From Notospermus geniculatus (lineage: Eukaryota; Nemertea; Pilidiophora; Heteronemertea; Lineidae), in the NCBI GenBank assembly GCA_002633025.1, contig NMRB01000004.1:587959-651958 (forward strand): DNA of 64,000 bases, read 5' to 3'. Position numbers and translations under genes: made by a program. How positions within the stretch are numbered: the stretch's first letter is position 1; every line of letters starts with the position of its first letter. Below the pieces are notes generated by a model. It did not search any database. It saw only the letters and a program-made list of their open reading frames with translations, and was not told where the DNA came from. Positions 1 through 11,836 of the stretch are shown here, one piece after another.

Positions 1-1142
1 AGTTGCTCGGAGACGCAAGCGCGCTCAGGTCGACAAAATCGGCAACTGTCAGCCACTCCGAGTTGCTTCCGCATCGCCGGAAAGCTAGTTGCTTCAAGAC
101 GCAATGTCGACTTGGAAGCCCCTTGAAAAACTGACGGCGGTGGCTGGCGAGAAGATCGGTGGCGATTTGATCGCTTGGGATTTCGTCTGGTGTGCTGGGA
201 CACACTTCGTGATAACGCAACGGGTCTTAGAGCATCGTAAGTACATTTATTTGACTGACTGGACTGTACAACAATCATCAACAGCTGTATACACAATGGT
301 TAGCACAAAAGCAACCCGCTCCAGGTTTTCTACCTTTTACTGGTGCTGGAACACCTCTGTCAGAAAGACACCTCTCTTTGATAAGTACAATATACATGTA
401 CCTCGAAGGAATGGTAGTCTCAACTTGCGGCTGACCTCTGTAATCTACCTCTCAAGAACAGCATCAGCCAGTCCGAAAAGTGCCTTGATAGAGACGTTAT
501 ACTGCATTCTGAAAGTTTGACGTTATACAGGACAACAGGAAGTTCGCTGTTGAAGAATTACAGAGACAAAATACAGGAAAAGTTAGGCTACACAAGAAAC
601 GTGCGAAATGCAAACAAGTTCTCGGTCAAAACATTGTTTAAAATATCTTCGATGCAAGTAGAATCCAAATATTACAAAAATATACAAAAAGTAACAAAGT
701 ATGATATCAGCAAACGGAGAACAAACCACGGGAAACTCACCGGTGAAAACAAAATGGCTGATGACTTACAGTGGAAGTAGTCATATCAAGAAGCGTAACT
801 TACCAAACACTAAAATATACTGCATGTACTGTACATTGTTTTCCACGTTAAGAAGTCAGTCCGAGTTGGGAGGAATTATACTTGTCAAGTATGAAACTAC
901 ATGTGTCAGCATGATAGATTGGAATAAGGACAAAACGCTGTACGGACCATCAGATGACTGCAACGTCAAGCAAACGGAGATATCATACAGTGACAACAAC
1001 AGTAGGGATCTTTACTTAAACCAGTCTAACACATGATTAGGTTGCCTTACATTCATGTAACATACTCAAATAATTCTCCACGAAAAGTTGGCTGCACGAG
1101 TTCCATGCAGGATATACACAGCAATGCAGCCTTCTCCCATTC

Positions 1143-1243
1143 TCCCACAGCAGGGCTTTTCTCTCGCTCCTCTTCATACAGTCGCGCACGAAGTGTGAGT
1201 GGATGAAGAGGAGCGAGTAAAAAACCCTGCTGTGGGAGGATGG
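1143..1243. repeat. Hairpin-forming inverted repeat
   Basis: The arms CCCACAGCAGGG and CCCTGCTGTGGG, with inner arms CTCGCTCCTCTTCAT and ATGAAGAGGAGCGAG, enclose a short loop. The same hairpin occurs in unit 2 at about 7433-7520. It looks like a small palindromic transposon remnant; no gene is associated with it. Confidence 0.6.
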
Positions 1244-1920
1244 CTTTCTACATCCGGATGATGATGATGATGAAACCTGCTACGTTTTTTTCTTTTATTC
1301 GACCTAACCTTCATAAAATGGCCATGACATCTCTTTGAGTGAAGACCTACAGTATACATGTGATTGTACATTGTACTATGCAATAATGTTGACTACGTTA
1401 CTTAGTTCAGAGCTGACAAGACTAAAACATAGTGAAAACTACTCGACTGCATTGAAACTCTTCCTTATTCTGCATACGTCAAAGGAAAACCGAGATCACT
1501 AAGGCAGACTTCATAGCTGCCAATACCCCAATGCGCTATGTATAAGATATATCCTTTGTATCAACCGCTGTTTTCGACACAATCCTCTGTACAGACCCTT
1601 CTAGGACTGAAAATATCGGAGAAAACTTCTGAGATGTTGACTTTTTCCATCGATTTCATTACAAAATGAACATACAACTGAAAGCTGAGTGCTATGACCT
1701 GGTTGGACTTTCAGTGCATGGCGATGGGTTCCAGTCGGATGCTTTGAAAATTCCTCTCCATTCGGCAGTTCCTTACTTAGTCGACAGAGATCGCCACCGG
1801 TACTTCTGCCAGATAACCAGACATCACAATATCCTGCAACACCCATGAGATCTTCGCAACACAGGCCTCACCAGTGAGAGAATTCTGAGCAAGGTCACAC
1901 ACAAGCCATGAAACCACGTT

Positions 1921-4900
1921 CTACAACTGAACAACATCACACTTCTCCGTAGTCGGTACGGATACCTCCACGTGATAGTCAACCTTTCGAAGCATCTTCA
2001 CGCCGCTCGTGTCCTCAATGGCTGCCGTAGCTACGGACCCATTTGCATCGGCGAAGTTTGTTGATAAAGTCACAATGTTGTCGCCGTGCTCACGTGGCTT
2101 TATTGACTCCAAGAAGCGCTGAAATGAACGAGTCATAATCAGGTGAGATTTCTTTATTCGCCATGACCGAATTCTCCAAATCATTCCATTGCCAAGGCCA
2201 AGGTTTGTCGAATTAAATAGAAATGCTTGAAAGACACCTGAAACCCACCTCATAATCATTCGTTGGAAAGCTCTCAGTGAGTACTTTCCAGTGGATACCT
2301 TTATTCTTGGTTTTTTTAGGATTTGGGAGAAAAGAAATGGGTCAATCAATCAAGTCCAATCAATCCCACCAGACAAATGAGTGGTTCAAAAGAACATACC
2401 TCCCAAATATTTCCGTCTTCACTCCAGAGGGCATGAGCAGCGCCACCAACGATACACGCCATCAGTGGAACGACAGCGATAAACCAACCGAACGTCTCCG
2501 CCCAGCGATGTTCAAAGCCAACCACAGCCACAGGGTATACGTACACAATGAAGTTGAACATCAGTATGCACTGAAAGAAAGAAGTCATAGCAGAAACCAT
2601 AGTTCCAAATCGCACCGCTAGGGCTAATATGACGATCGGTATGTAGCACCGCCATCTGTCGACCAATCATGCCTTCGCTGATTGGTCGACAGATGTAGCC
2701 TACATCGCGGCAGCGTATCCTTTTGAAAACACAAAATAGTGTACAAAGGACATACAAGCCAGTACATGTGTTTTGGTTGTCAGTCTAAAACTGGTGGAAC
2801 TATGTCTTCACTTACGGATGCAGCAAGTCCAGCTAGCCCGTACCACACACTGATTGAAATTCTCTCTAATGGCATTGTGTAGCTGTCCAATTTTACTGAA
2901 AGAGAAACATGTTCCGTCAGCCATTCACAGAGGAACCTGTCTGATATCGTGAGTTTTAGAAATCGCTCCGTTAACGATAACGCTACTTCTGATGAACATT
3001 TGCAATGTAAAAAATAACGTTAACGTTAGTGTTACCGTTAGCGTGACGATACCTTAAACTCTCTAATTAGAAGGATCAACCCGCTAACGGTAACACCAAC
3101 GTTAACGCTATTCATTTTGTCCTCAGCACAAGTCATGATGATGTTTCAGCGTCTTACCCATTGAGAACCCTTCACCATTTTAAAATTATGATAAGTTGCG
3201 TTGACTTACGGTATCCAACAATGAACGGTGGTAGACTCAGAGCAATGATGAGATAAAACAACCGGTACATGTAGCTCTCGACCACTTTGAAGTAATGGTA
3301 GCCGGCCTGAAATGCAAATGGAAAAGCAAGCTTGAATACAAGCCTACTTGAAATGATATCTCTTCTTGATTACCATGCTTTTTGACGCTTTATCCCGCCT
3401 CCAAATCATTGGTGTCCCACTCACCTCCGTCACGTACGGCAAACCAACAAAGAATCCAAGCCCGCAAAGTGCAAGACTCATCAGCTCATGTCTACGGAAC
3501 ACGTTCTTCAGAAAGCTCGGCCGTAAGGATACGACTGCCTCTTGGATTGTCAACAGTACAACAGCCTGAAACAGCAGCGAAAACAATGGCTTCAACATTT
3601 GAAGAACCGATTATACATGTAGATCCAATGACCAATTGGTGAAATACGTTTCAAACCCTAAAAGATCTAACCTCTAACTTAAAAGGGCTTCTTCTAATCT
3701 AGTTCGTCAAGTGATTAGAATATTCATTTTAATCTATTTCTTTTTCGTTGTGTGTGTGTCTTACCTGCTTATGAAGGATGAAAATCAGCACAAATATGAA
3801 GAAGAGAAAAGCAATGGCTGGAGAAACACGCAGAGTGCTGAACGCATCGGGCAGCGTGACAAACAGCAACTGATAATCTGAAGATAGGAAGTCAATTAAC
3901 ATACCGTAATCAAAAGTTGATTTCAACCAATGCTGATCAGTTATTTTGATGTGAGAATATTAGTAGTATCCAATTGAGTAGCTACATGTACCCTAGAGGT
4001 AGGGCTTTCTTCTAATTAGACTCGTCAAGTGATGAGATTTTAGAAAACTTCAACGGAAGATACTTTCTGCCAAACCCGGGGCAGAAGAGTTAATTACCAG
4101 TCCTGAAGACTTCAGAGAGTGAGAGTCCTCGACTTCTTGCCAAGCCATAGATGTAGGGAGCCAGGGTGATGGTACACAGATGAGGTAACACTCCATGCAG
4201 TGAGAGCAGTAGAATCCATGATCTAATGGAAATAAAATAAGATGTTAGATTGAAATGATTAGGGAGGTTGAGATGTACACAAAATTTGTCCTCGTTGTAC
4301 AGAATTATATCCGTATACGTATAAGGATCCGTGATAAGTCGCTGATCTCAACCTCCGTATTATCTATTTTTGGTATTATCTGTAACAACTTTAGATTTTC
4401 ATGTAATGGAATCGCAGTTGAAAGCTGTATGCATGTTTATTAGGCCTACAGCAAAAGAAAATTGAGAGTCCCACAGCACTTGACTGAAACACAGCAATTG
4501 AGAGAGAGAACCAGATTTACCCCGACTAAACAGCACAAAACTTACATGTGCGTTGTTGCTTTTTTTTCGCTGACGTGGCTGCCGAGTGTTGGTAAAACAC
4601 CAGCCCATAATCCTATACATGTGATGTGCTGGAACAAACTTCGGATCCAGACCTAAATGGGGAAACAAATCACGTTACATATTGTATTGGTAGAATCTCA
4701 TATTTTGCAGTCGAACTCAAATGTTCAATTCCACTTTGTTCTCCACTCACCCACACTGGAGAACCAAATCCTGGTTCGAGGGTATATTTTGTCGACCAGA
4801 TTTTATAAGGAACCACCTCAAGTCTTTCGAGAAAATGCGGTAACAGGTCTATCCTGGGCCCGGTTGCACGAAACTCACGACAGCACTATCTTGGTGTTAG

Positions 4901-5674
4901 CGCTATCTTGATGTTAAATGACGTAAAAGAACAATGGATTTTTACGTCATCTAACATGAAGATAGCGCTAACACCAAGATAGCGCTGTCGTGAGTTTCGT
5001 GCAACCGGCCCCTGGTCTATACTTCAACTCACTGTGGATTACTGAATTCTTAAATGGACAATCGTCACAGAAGAACGGAGTCTGTTGATACTAAAAATAG
5101 CCTCGAAAAGTAAGTTGATTCCCCGAGGTGTCGCTGAAGTCAAGCAACCATGACAACTGGGCTATCAAAGTTTCGTCGATATTTAGGATTTTTGATTCGG
5201 GCAATTTTCAGTTCTTGGCCAAAATACGACAGTGAAGTTTACCAAAGAATTTCCCAATGACATCATCGAATCCACTGATGACCCAACACTCCTGACACCT
5301 GTGCGATATGCTAACAACGTTCTTGCCGTATTTCCTCGATCGAAGATGGCGCCAACTGCGTACGCTGAGTCAGGTAGGGCAGCGTATCCGTAGATCATGA
5401 CAATGAACATACACAGGACGACCAGGGGGCCGGTCACGTAGCTAATCTGAAAAGAATAACACAAAGGAGGACAAATTATGATAGCCAACGAACATCTCAA
5501 AAGCAGTTGCAGAAGAAAAGATAAGTCTCCACAACACATACCTTTCCAAAGAGTTTCGCCCCTCTGAACACCAGCAGACATACAAGGGTCCATGCTCCGA
5601 GTAATGATAAAGCCAGGTACCAGGGAATTGAGCCTGGTTCGCTAACTGAGGGACTCCGACGCAGGAAATGATCG
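1921..5674 (-). CDS. Partial SLC6 copy: duplicate of exons 4-13 without exons 1-3
   Basis: Exons on the minus strand: 5674-5542, 5446-5243, 4652-4546, 4222-4098, 3877-3765, 3565-3425, 3306-3210, 2895-2816, 2570-2400, 2118-1921. They match exons 4-13 of the neighbouring SLC6 gene one for one, with the same lengths apart from one extra codon in the TM5 exon (204 versus 201 nt). All splice sites and frames are intact. No counterpart of the exons encoding the N terminus and TM1-TM3 exists between this block and the second copy, so alone it encodes only TM4-TM12 and the C-tail. It may be a young truncated duplicate, an alternative 3' cassette used by the exon 1-3 transcript, or an uncollapsed haplotype. 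Confidence 0.6.
4858..5010. mobile_element. MITE-like palindrome with empty site in the sister copy
   Basis: The 153-bp element starts GCCCGGTTGCACGAAACTCA and ends with its near-exact inverted complement. It is flanked by CCTGG on both sides (4853-4857, 5011-5015). The other tandem unit has a single CCTGG (10913-10917) and no insert, which defines both the insertion and a 5-bp target duplication. It lies in an intron of the SLC6 copy. Confidence 0.85.
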
Positions 5675-6299
5675 CTGGAAGGAATGAGAGAATGATTACC
5701 CAAGATTCTCGGGAGAATACCCTAGATTTGCTGAGCGATGGCAATGCATCTTGACTAATCAAGGCCTCCGGTCACTCCGCCCTTTGAACTACGCTCCCTT
5801 CACCCTTGACGACCACCGTTTGTCATCCTGCTCGCAGAGAGGTCGTTCCATGGACCGCACACACCCCCACCACTGTCAATGATAAATGCGTGTAATCCAA
5901 TGTTTTGTGAATAAAACATGCATTAACGTATTAGATTATTCTTGATTTTGAGATTTTCATCGATCCAAACCTCACAATGTTCCTATCTTCGTCATAAACC
6001 GCGCTTTCAGTAACGTTTGGCTGCTTCCGCCGCCACGCTCATGGGCGGCAAATGCGAGCGATAAATGCTACAGTGGTCGGCAAGGGTGGATGGAGCGATA
6101 GTAGAAGTGACAGGAAGCCTTGGTTGGGCAAGATGTGGCAATGCGTTACAAATGGGAACCACCACTTGTAAACGACACAGCTCACGATTTGGTCAGTGTC
6201 GAACATTTAAATGCAGTACAACTTTCAGTTCAACAGCATTTTCCCATGAAACGTTCACTAGGGTAGGTACAGGGCCTATGTACTTACTAAAAGTATATT

Positions 6300-9200
6300 T
6301 TGGAAGCCCCTTGAAAAACTGACGGCGGTGGCTGGCGAGAAGATCGGTGGCGATTTGATCGCTTGGGATTTCGTCTGGTGTGCTGGGACACGCTTCGTGA
6401 TCGTTAAACAACGCAACGGGTCTTAGAGCATTGTAAGTACATTTATTTGACTGACTGGACTGTACAACAATCATCAACAGCTGTATATTACACAATGGCT
6501 AGCACAAAAACAACCCACTCCAGGTTTTCTACCTTTACAGTGGAACACCTCTGCCAGAAGGACACTTACATTGAAGTAATTAGTCCCGAATTGGTCAAAC
6601 CCATCAATCATCTGACCTCTGTAATCAAGATAATCAAGATACCTCTCAAGAAGAGCACAGCCAGTCTGAAAGGTGCTCTTGATAGGGAGCTATACCGTAT
6701 TCTGAAAGTTTGACATTCACAGGACAACAGGAAGTTCGCTGTTGAAGAATCACAGAGACAAAATACAAGAAAGTTAGGCTACACAAGAAACGTGCGAAAT
6801 GCAAACAAGTTCTCAGTCAAAACATTGTTTAAAATATCTTCGATGCAAGTAGAATCCAAATATTACAAAAATATACAAAAAGTAACAAAGTATGATATCA
6901 GCAAACGGAGAACAAACCACGGGAAACTCACCGGTGAAAACAAAATGGCTGATGACTTACAGTGGAAGAAGTCATATCAAGAAGCGTAACTTACCAAACA
7001 CTAAAATATACTGCATGTACTGTACATTGTTTTCCACATTAAAGTCAGTCCGATTTGGGAGGAATTATAGGATACTTGTCAAGTAGTATAATGAACCTTA
7101 CACCTCCTCACCCGGACTGACTTCTTGTGTGGAAAAGTGAGTCGACTCCTTGCTATATGGTTTATGAAACTGGTATTGTCAATAGTCTACGTCTGTCAGC
7201 ATGACAGATTGGAATAAGGACAAAACGCTGTACGGACGATCAGATGACTGCAACGTCAAGCAAACGGAGACATCATACAGTGACAACAACAGTGGGGATC
7301 TTTACTTAACCAGTCTAACACGCGATTAGGTTGCCTCACATACATGTAACATACTCAAATAATTCTGCAAGAAAAGTTGGCTCCACGCGTTCCATGCAGG
7401 ATATACACAGCAATGCACCTTTCTCCCATCCTCCCATAGCAGGGCTTTGGTCTCGCTCCTCTTCATACAAGAGTGTGAGTGGATGAAGAGGAGCGAGTAA
7501 AAAACCCTGCTGTGGGAGAATGGCTTTCTACATCAGGATGGAATGATGATGATGATCAAACCTGCTACGTTTTTTCATTTATTCAACCCTTGGAGGAATT
7601 ATACAGTATAATTCCTCCAAGATTCAACCTAACCTTCATAAAATGGCCATGACATCTCTTTGAGTGAAGATCTACGGTATACATGTGATTGTACATTGTA
7701 CTATGCAATAATGTTGACTATGTTACTTAGTTCAGAGCTGACAAGACTAAAACATAGTGAAAACTACTCGACTGCACTGAAACTCTTCCTTATTCTGCAT
7801 ATACGTGAAAGGAAAACCGAGATCACTAAGGCAGACTTCATAGCTGCCAATACCCAAATGCGCTATGTATAAGACATATCTTCTGTATCAATCGCTGTTG
7901 TATACACAATCCTGTGTGCAGAACCCTTCTAGGACTGAAAATATCGGAGAAAATTTCTCAGACGTTGACTTTTTCCATCGATTTCATCACAAAATGAAGA
8001 TACAACTGAAAGCTGAGTGCTATGACCTGGTTGGACTTTCAGTGCATGGCGATGGGTTCCAGTCGGATGCTTTGAAAATTCCTCCCCATTCGGCAGTTCC
8101 TTACTTAGTCGACAGAGATCGCCACCGGTACTTCTGCCAGATAATCACACATCACAATATCCTGCAACACCCATGAGATCTTCGCAACACAAGCCTCACC
8201 AGTGAGAGAATACACAAGCCATGAAACCACGTTCTACAACTGCACAACATCACACTTCTCCGTAGTCGGTACGGATACCTCCACGTGATAGTCAACCTTT
8301 CGAAGCATCTTCACGCCGCTCGTGTCCTCAATGGCTGCCGTAGCTACGGACCCATTTGCATCGGCGAAGTTTGTTGATAAAGTCACAATGTTGTCGCCAT
8401 GCTCACGTGGCTTTATTGACTCCAAGAAGCGCTGAAATGAACGAGTCATAATCAGGTGAGATTTCTTTATTCGCCATGACCGAATTCTCCAAATCATTCC
8501 ATTGCCAAGGCCAAGTTTGTCATAAGTCCAATCAATCCCACCAGACAAATGAGTGGTTCAAAAGAACATACCTCCCAAATATTTCCGTCTTCACTCCAGA
8601 GGGCATGAGCAGCGCCACCAACGATACACGCCATCAATGGAACGACAGCGATAAACCAACCGAACGTCTCCGCCCAGCGATGTTCAAAGCCAACCACAGC
8701 CACAGGGTATACGTACACAATGAAGTTGAACATCAGTATGCACTGAAAGAAAGAAGTCATAGCAGAAACCATAATTAGTTCCAAATCGCACCGCTAGGGC
8801 TAATATGACGATCGGTGTGTAGCACTGCCATCTGTCGACCAATCATGCCTTCGCTGATTGGTCGACAGATGTAGCCTACATCGCGGCAGCGTATCCTTTT
8901 GAAAACACAAAATAGAAGTGTACAAAGGACATACAAGCCAGTACATGTGTTTTGGTTGTCAGTCTAAAACCGGTGGAACTATGTCTTCACTTACGGATGC
9001 AGCAAGTCCAGCTAGCCCGTACCACACACTGATTGAAATTCTCTCTAATGGCATTGTGTAGCTGTCCAATTTTACTGAAAGAGAAACATGTTCCGTCAGC
9101 CATTCACAGAGGAACCTGTCTAATATCGTGAGTTTTAGAAATCGCTCCGTTAACGATAACGCTACTTCTGATGAACATTTGCGATGTAAAAAATAACGTT

Positions 9201-11836
9201 AACGTTAGTGTTACCGTTAGCGTGACGATACCTTAAACTCTCTAATTAGAAGGATCAACCCGCTAACGGTAACACCAACGTTAACGCTATTCATTTTGTC
9301 CTCAGCACAAGTTATGATGATGTTTCAGTGTCTTACCCATTGAGAACCCTTCACCATTTTAAAATGAGAAGCAGTTGCGTTGACTTACGGTATCCAACAA
9401 TGAATGGTGGTAGACTCAGAGCAATGATGAGATAAAACAACCGGTACATGTAGCTCTCGACCACTTTGAAGTAATGGTAGCCGGCCTGAAATGCAAATGG
9501 AAAAGCAAGCTTGAATACAAGCCTACTTGAAATGATATCTCTTCTTGATTACCATGCTTTTTGACGCTTTATCCCGCCTCCAAATCATTGGTGTCCCACT
9601 CACCTCCGTCACGTACGGCAAACCAACAAAGAATCCAAGCCCGCAAAGTGCAAGACTCATCAGCTCATGTCTACGGAACACGTTCTTCAGAAAGCTCGGC
9701 CGTAAGGATACGACTGCCTCTTGGATTGTCAACAGTACAACAGCCTGAAACAGCAGCGAAAACAATGGCTTCAACATTTGAAGAACCGATTATAGATCCA
9801 ATGACCAATTGGTGAAATACGTTTCAAACCCTAAAAGATCTAACCTCTAACTTAAAAGGGCTTCTTCTAATCTAGTTCGTCAAGTGATTAGAATATTCAT
9901 TTTAATCTATTTCTTTTCGTTGTGTGTCTTACCTGCTTATGAAGGATGAAAATCAGCACAAATATGAAGAAGAGAAAAGCAATGGCTGGAGAAACCCGCA
10001 GAGTGCTGAACGCATCGGGCAGCGTGACAAACAACAACTGATAATCTGAAAACAGGAAGTCAATTCACAAAATCAAAAGTTGATTTCAACCAATGCTGAT
10101 CAGTTATTTTGATGTGAGAATATTGGTATAATATCCAATTGAGTAGTTACATGTACCCTAGAGGACTTTATATATATTTCTTCTAATCTAGTTCGTCAAG
10201 TGATAAAATTTTAGAAAACTTCAACGGTTCAGATACTTTCTGCCAAACCCGGGGCAGAAGAGTTAATTACCAGTCCTGAAGACTTCAGAAAGTGAGAGTC
10301 CTCGACTTCTTGCCAAGCCATAGATGTAGGGAGCCAGGGTGATGGTGCACAGATGAGGTAACACTCCATGCAGGGAGAGCAGCAGAATCCATGATCTAAT
10401 GGAATAAAATAAGATACGTTAGATTGAAATGAAGGAAAATCCCGGTTATCTATTAACAATAAACGTTAGATTTTCATGTTATGGTACCGGTATCGCAATT
10501 GGACATTATACATGTTTATGACAACAAAAGAGAATTGAGAGTCCCATAGCACTTGACTGAAACACAGCAATTGAGAGAACCAGATTTACCCCGATAAAAC
10601 AGCACAAAACTTACATGTGCGTTGTTGCTTTTTTTTCGCTGACGTGGCTGCCGAGTGTTGGTAAAACACCAGCCCATAATCCTATACATGTGATGTGCTG
10701 GAACAAACTTCGGATCCAGACCTAAATGGGAAAACAAATCGCGTTACATACGGTAGAATCTCATATTTTGCAGTCGAAGTGAAATTTCCAACTCCACTTT
10801 GTTCTCCACTCAACCACACTGGAGAACCAAATCCTGGTTCGAGGGTATTTGTCAACCAGGTTTTAGAAGGAACCACCTCAAGTCTTTCGAGAAAATGAGA
10901 TAACAGGTCTATCCTGGTCTATACTTCAACTCACTGTGGATTACTGAATTCTTAAATGGACAATCGTCACAGAATGGAGTCTGTTTTAACATGTAAACTA
11001 CTACATGTAAAATAGGAACAAAAATAGCCTCGAAAAGTAAGTTGATTCTCCCGGGGATTCTCCAAGGTGTCGCTGAAGTCAAGCAACCATGACAACTGGG
11101 CTATCAAAGTTTCGCCGAGAGGATTTTTGTCTTGGACAATTTTCACTTTTAGGGCAAAATACGACAATGAAATTTACCAAAGAATTTCCCAATGACATCA
11201 TCGAATCCACTGATGACCCAACACTCCTGACACCTGTGCGATATGCTAACAACTTTCTTGTATTTCCTCGATCGAAGATGGCGCCAACTGCGTACGCTGA
11301 GTCAGGTAGGGCAGCGTATCCGTAGATCATGACAATGAACATACACAGGACGACCAGGGGGCCGGTCACGTAGCTAATCTGAAGAGAATAACACAAAGGA
11401 GGACAAATTATGATAGCCAACGAACATCTCAAAAGCAGTTGCAGAAGAAAAGATAAGTCTCCACAACACACATACCTTTCCAAAGAGTTTCGCCCCTCTG
11501 AACACCAGCAGACATACAAGGGTCCATGCTCCGAGTAATGATAAAGCCAGGTACCAGGGAATTGAGCCTGGTTCGCTGATTGAGGGACTCCGACGCAGGA
11601 AATGATCGCTGGAATGAACGAGAGAATGATAGTCTAGATTCTCGGGAGAATACCCTAGATTTGCTGAGCGATGGCAATGCGTTACAAATGGGAACTACCA
11701 CTTGTAAACGACACAGCTCACGATTTGGTCAGTGTCGAACATTAAATGCAGTACAACTTTCAGTTCAACAGCATTTTCCCATGAAACGTTCACTAGGGTA
11801 GGTACAGGGCCTATGTACTTACTAAAAGTATATTTC
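6300..11836. repeat. Tandem segmental duplication, unit 2
   Basis: Second copy of the 112-6299 segment. It carries the SLC6 exons 4-13 closest to exons 1-3. Differences from unit 1 include a 33-bp palindrome at 7589-7621, about 100 extra bases around 7080-7200, and absence of the 4858-5010 element. The non-exonic stretch 6300-8233 is downstream of the SLC6 stop codon and shows no other gene. Confidence 0.85.
7589..7621. mobile_element. 33-bp mini-palindrome with 8-bp target duplication
   Basis: The perfect palindrome CTTGGAGGAATTATAC... lies between two copies of ATTCAACC (7581-7588 and 7622-7629). The sister tandem unit (around 1296) lacks the insert. The 8-bp duplication is the size known for hAT-type transposition. 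Confidence 0.75.

Larger units (their letters stand above)
112..6299. repeat. Tandem segmental duplication, unit 1
   Basis: Bases from about 112 onward are repeated with high identity from about 6300. The right end of unit 1 (6136-6299, ending AAAGTATATTT) matches the right end of unit 2 (to 11836), so the junction falls near 6300. Unit 1 alone carries a 153-bp palindromic insertion (4858-5010) and about 390 bp at 5745-6135 that unit 2 lacks. Outside the SLC6 exons, 112-1920 shows no convincing gene. Confidence 0.85.
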
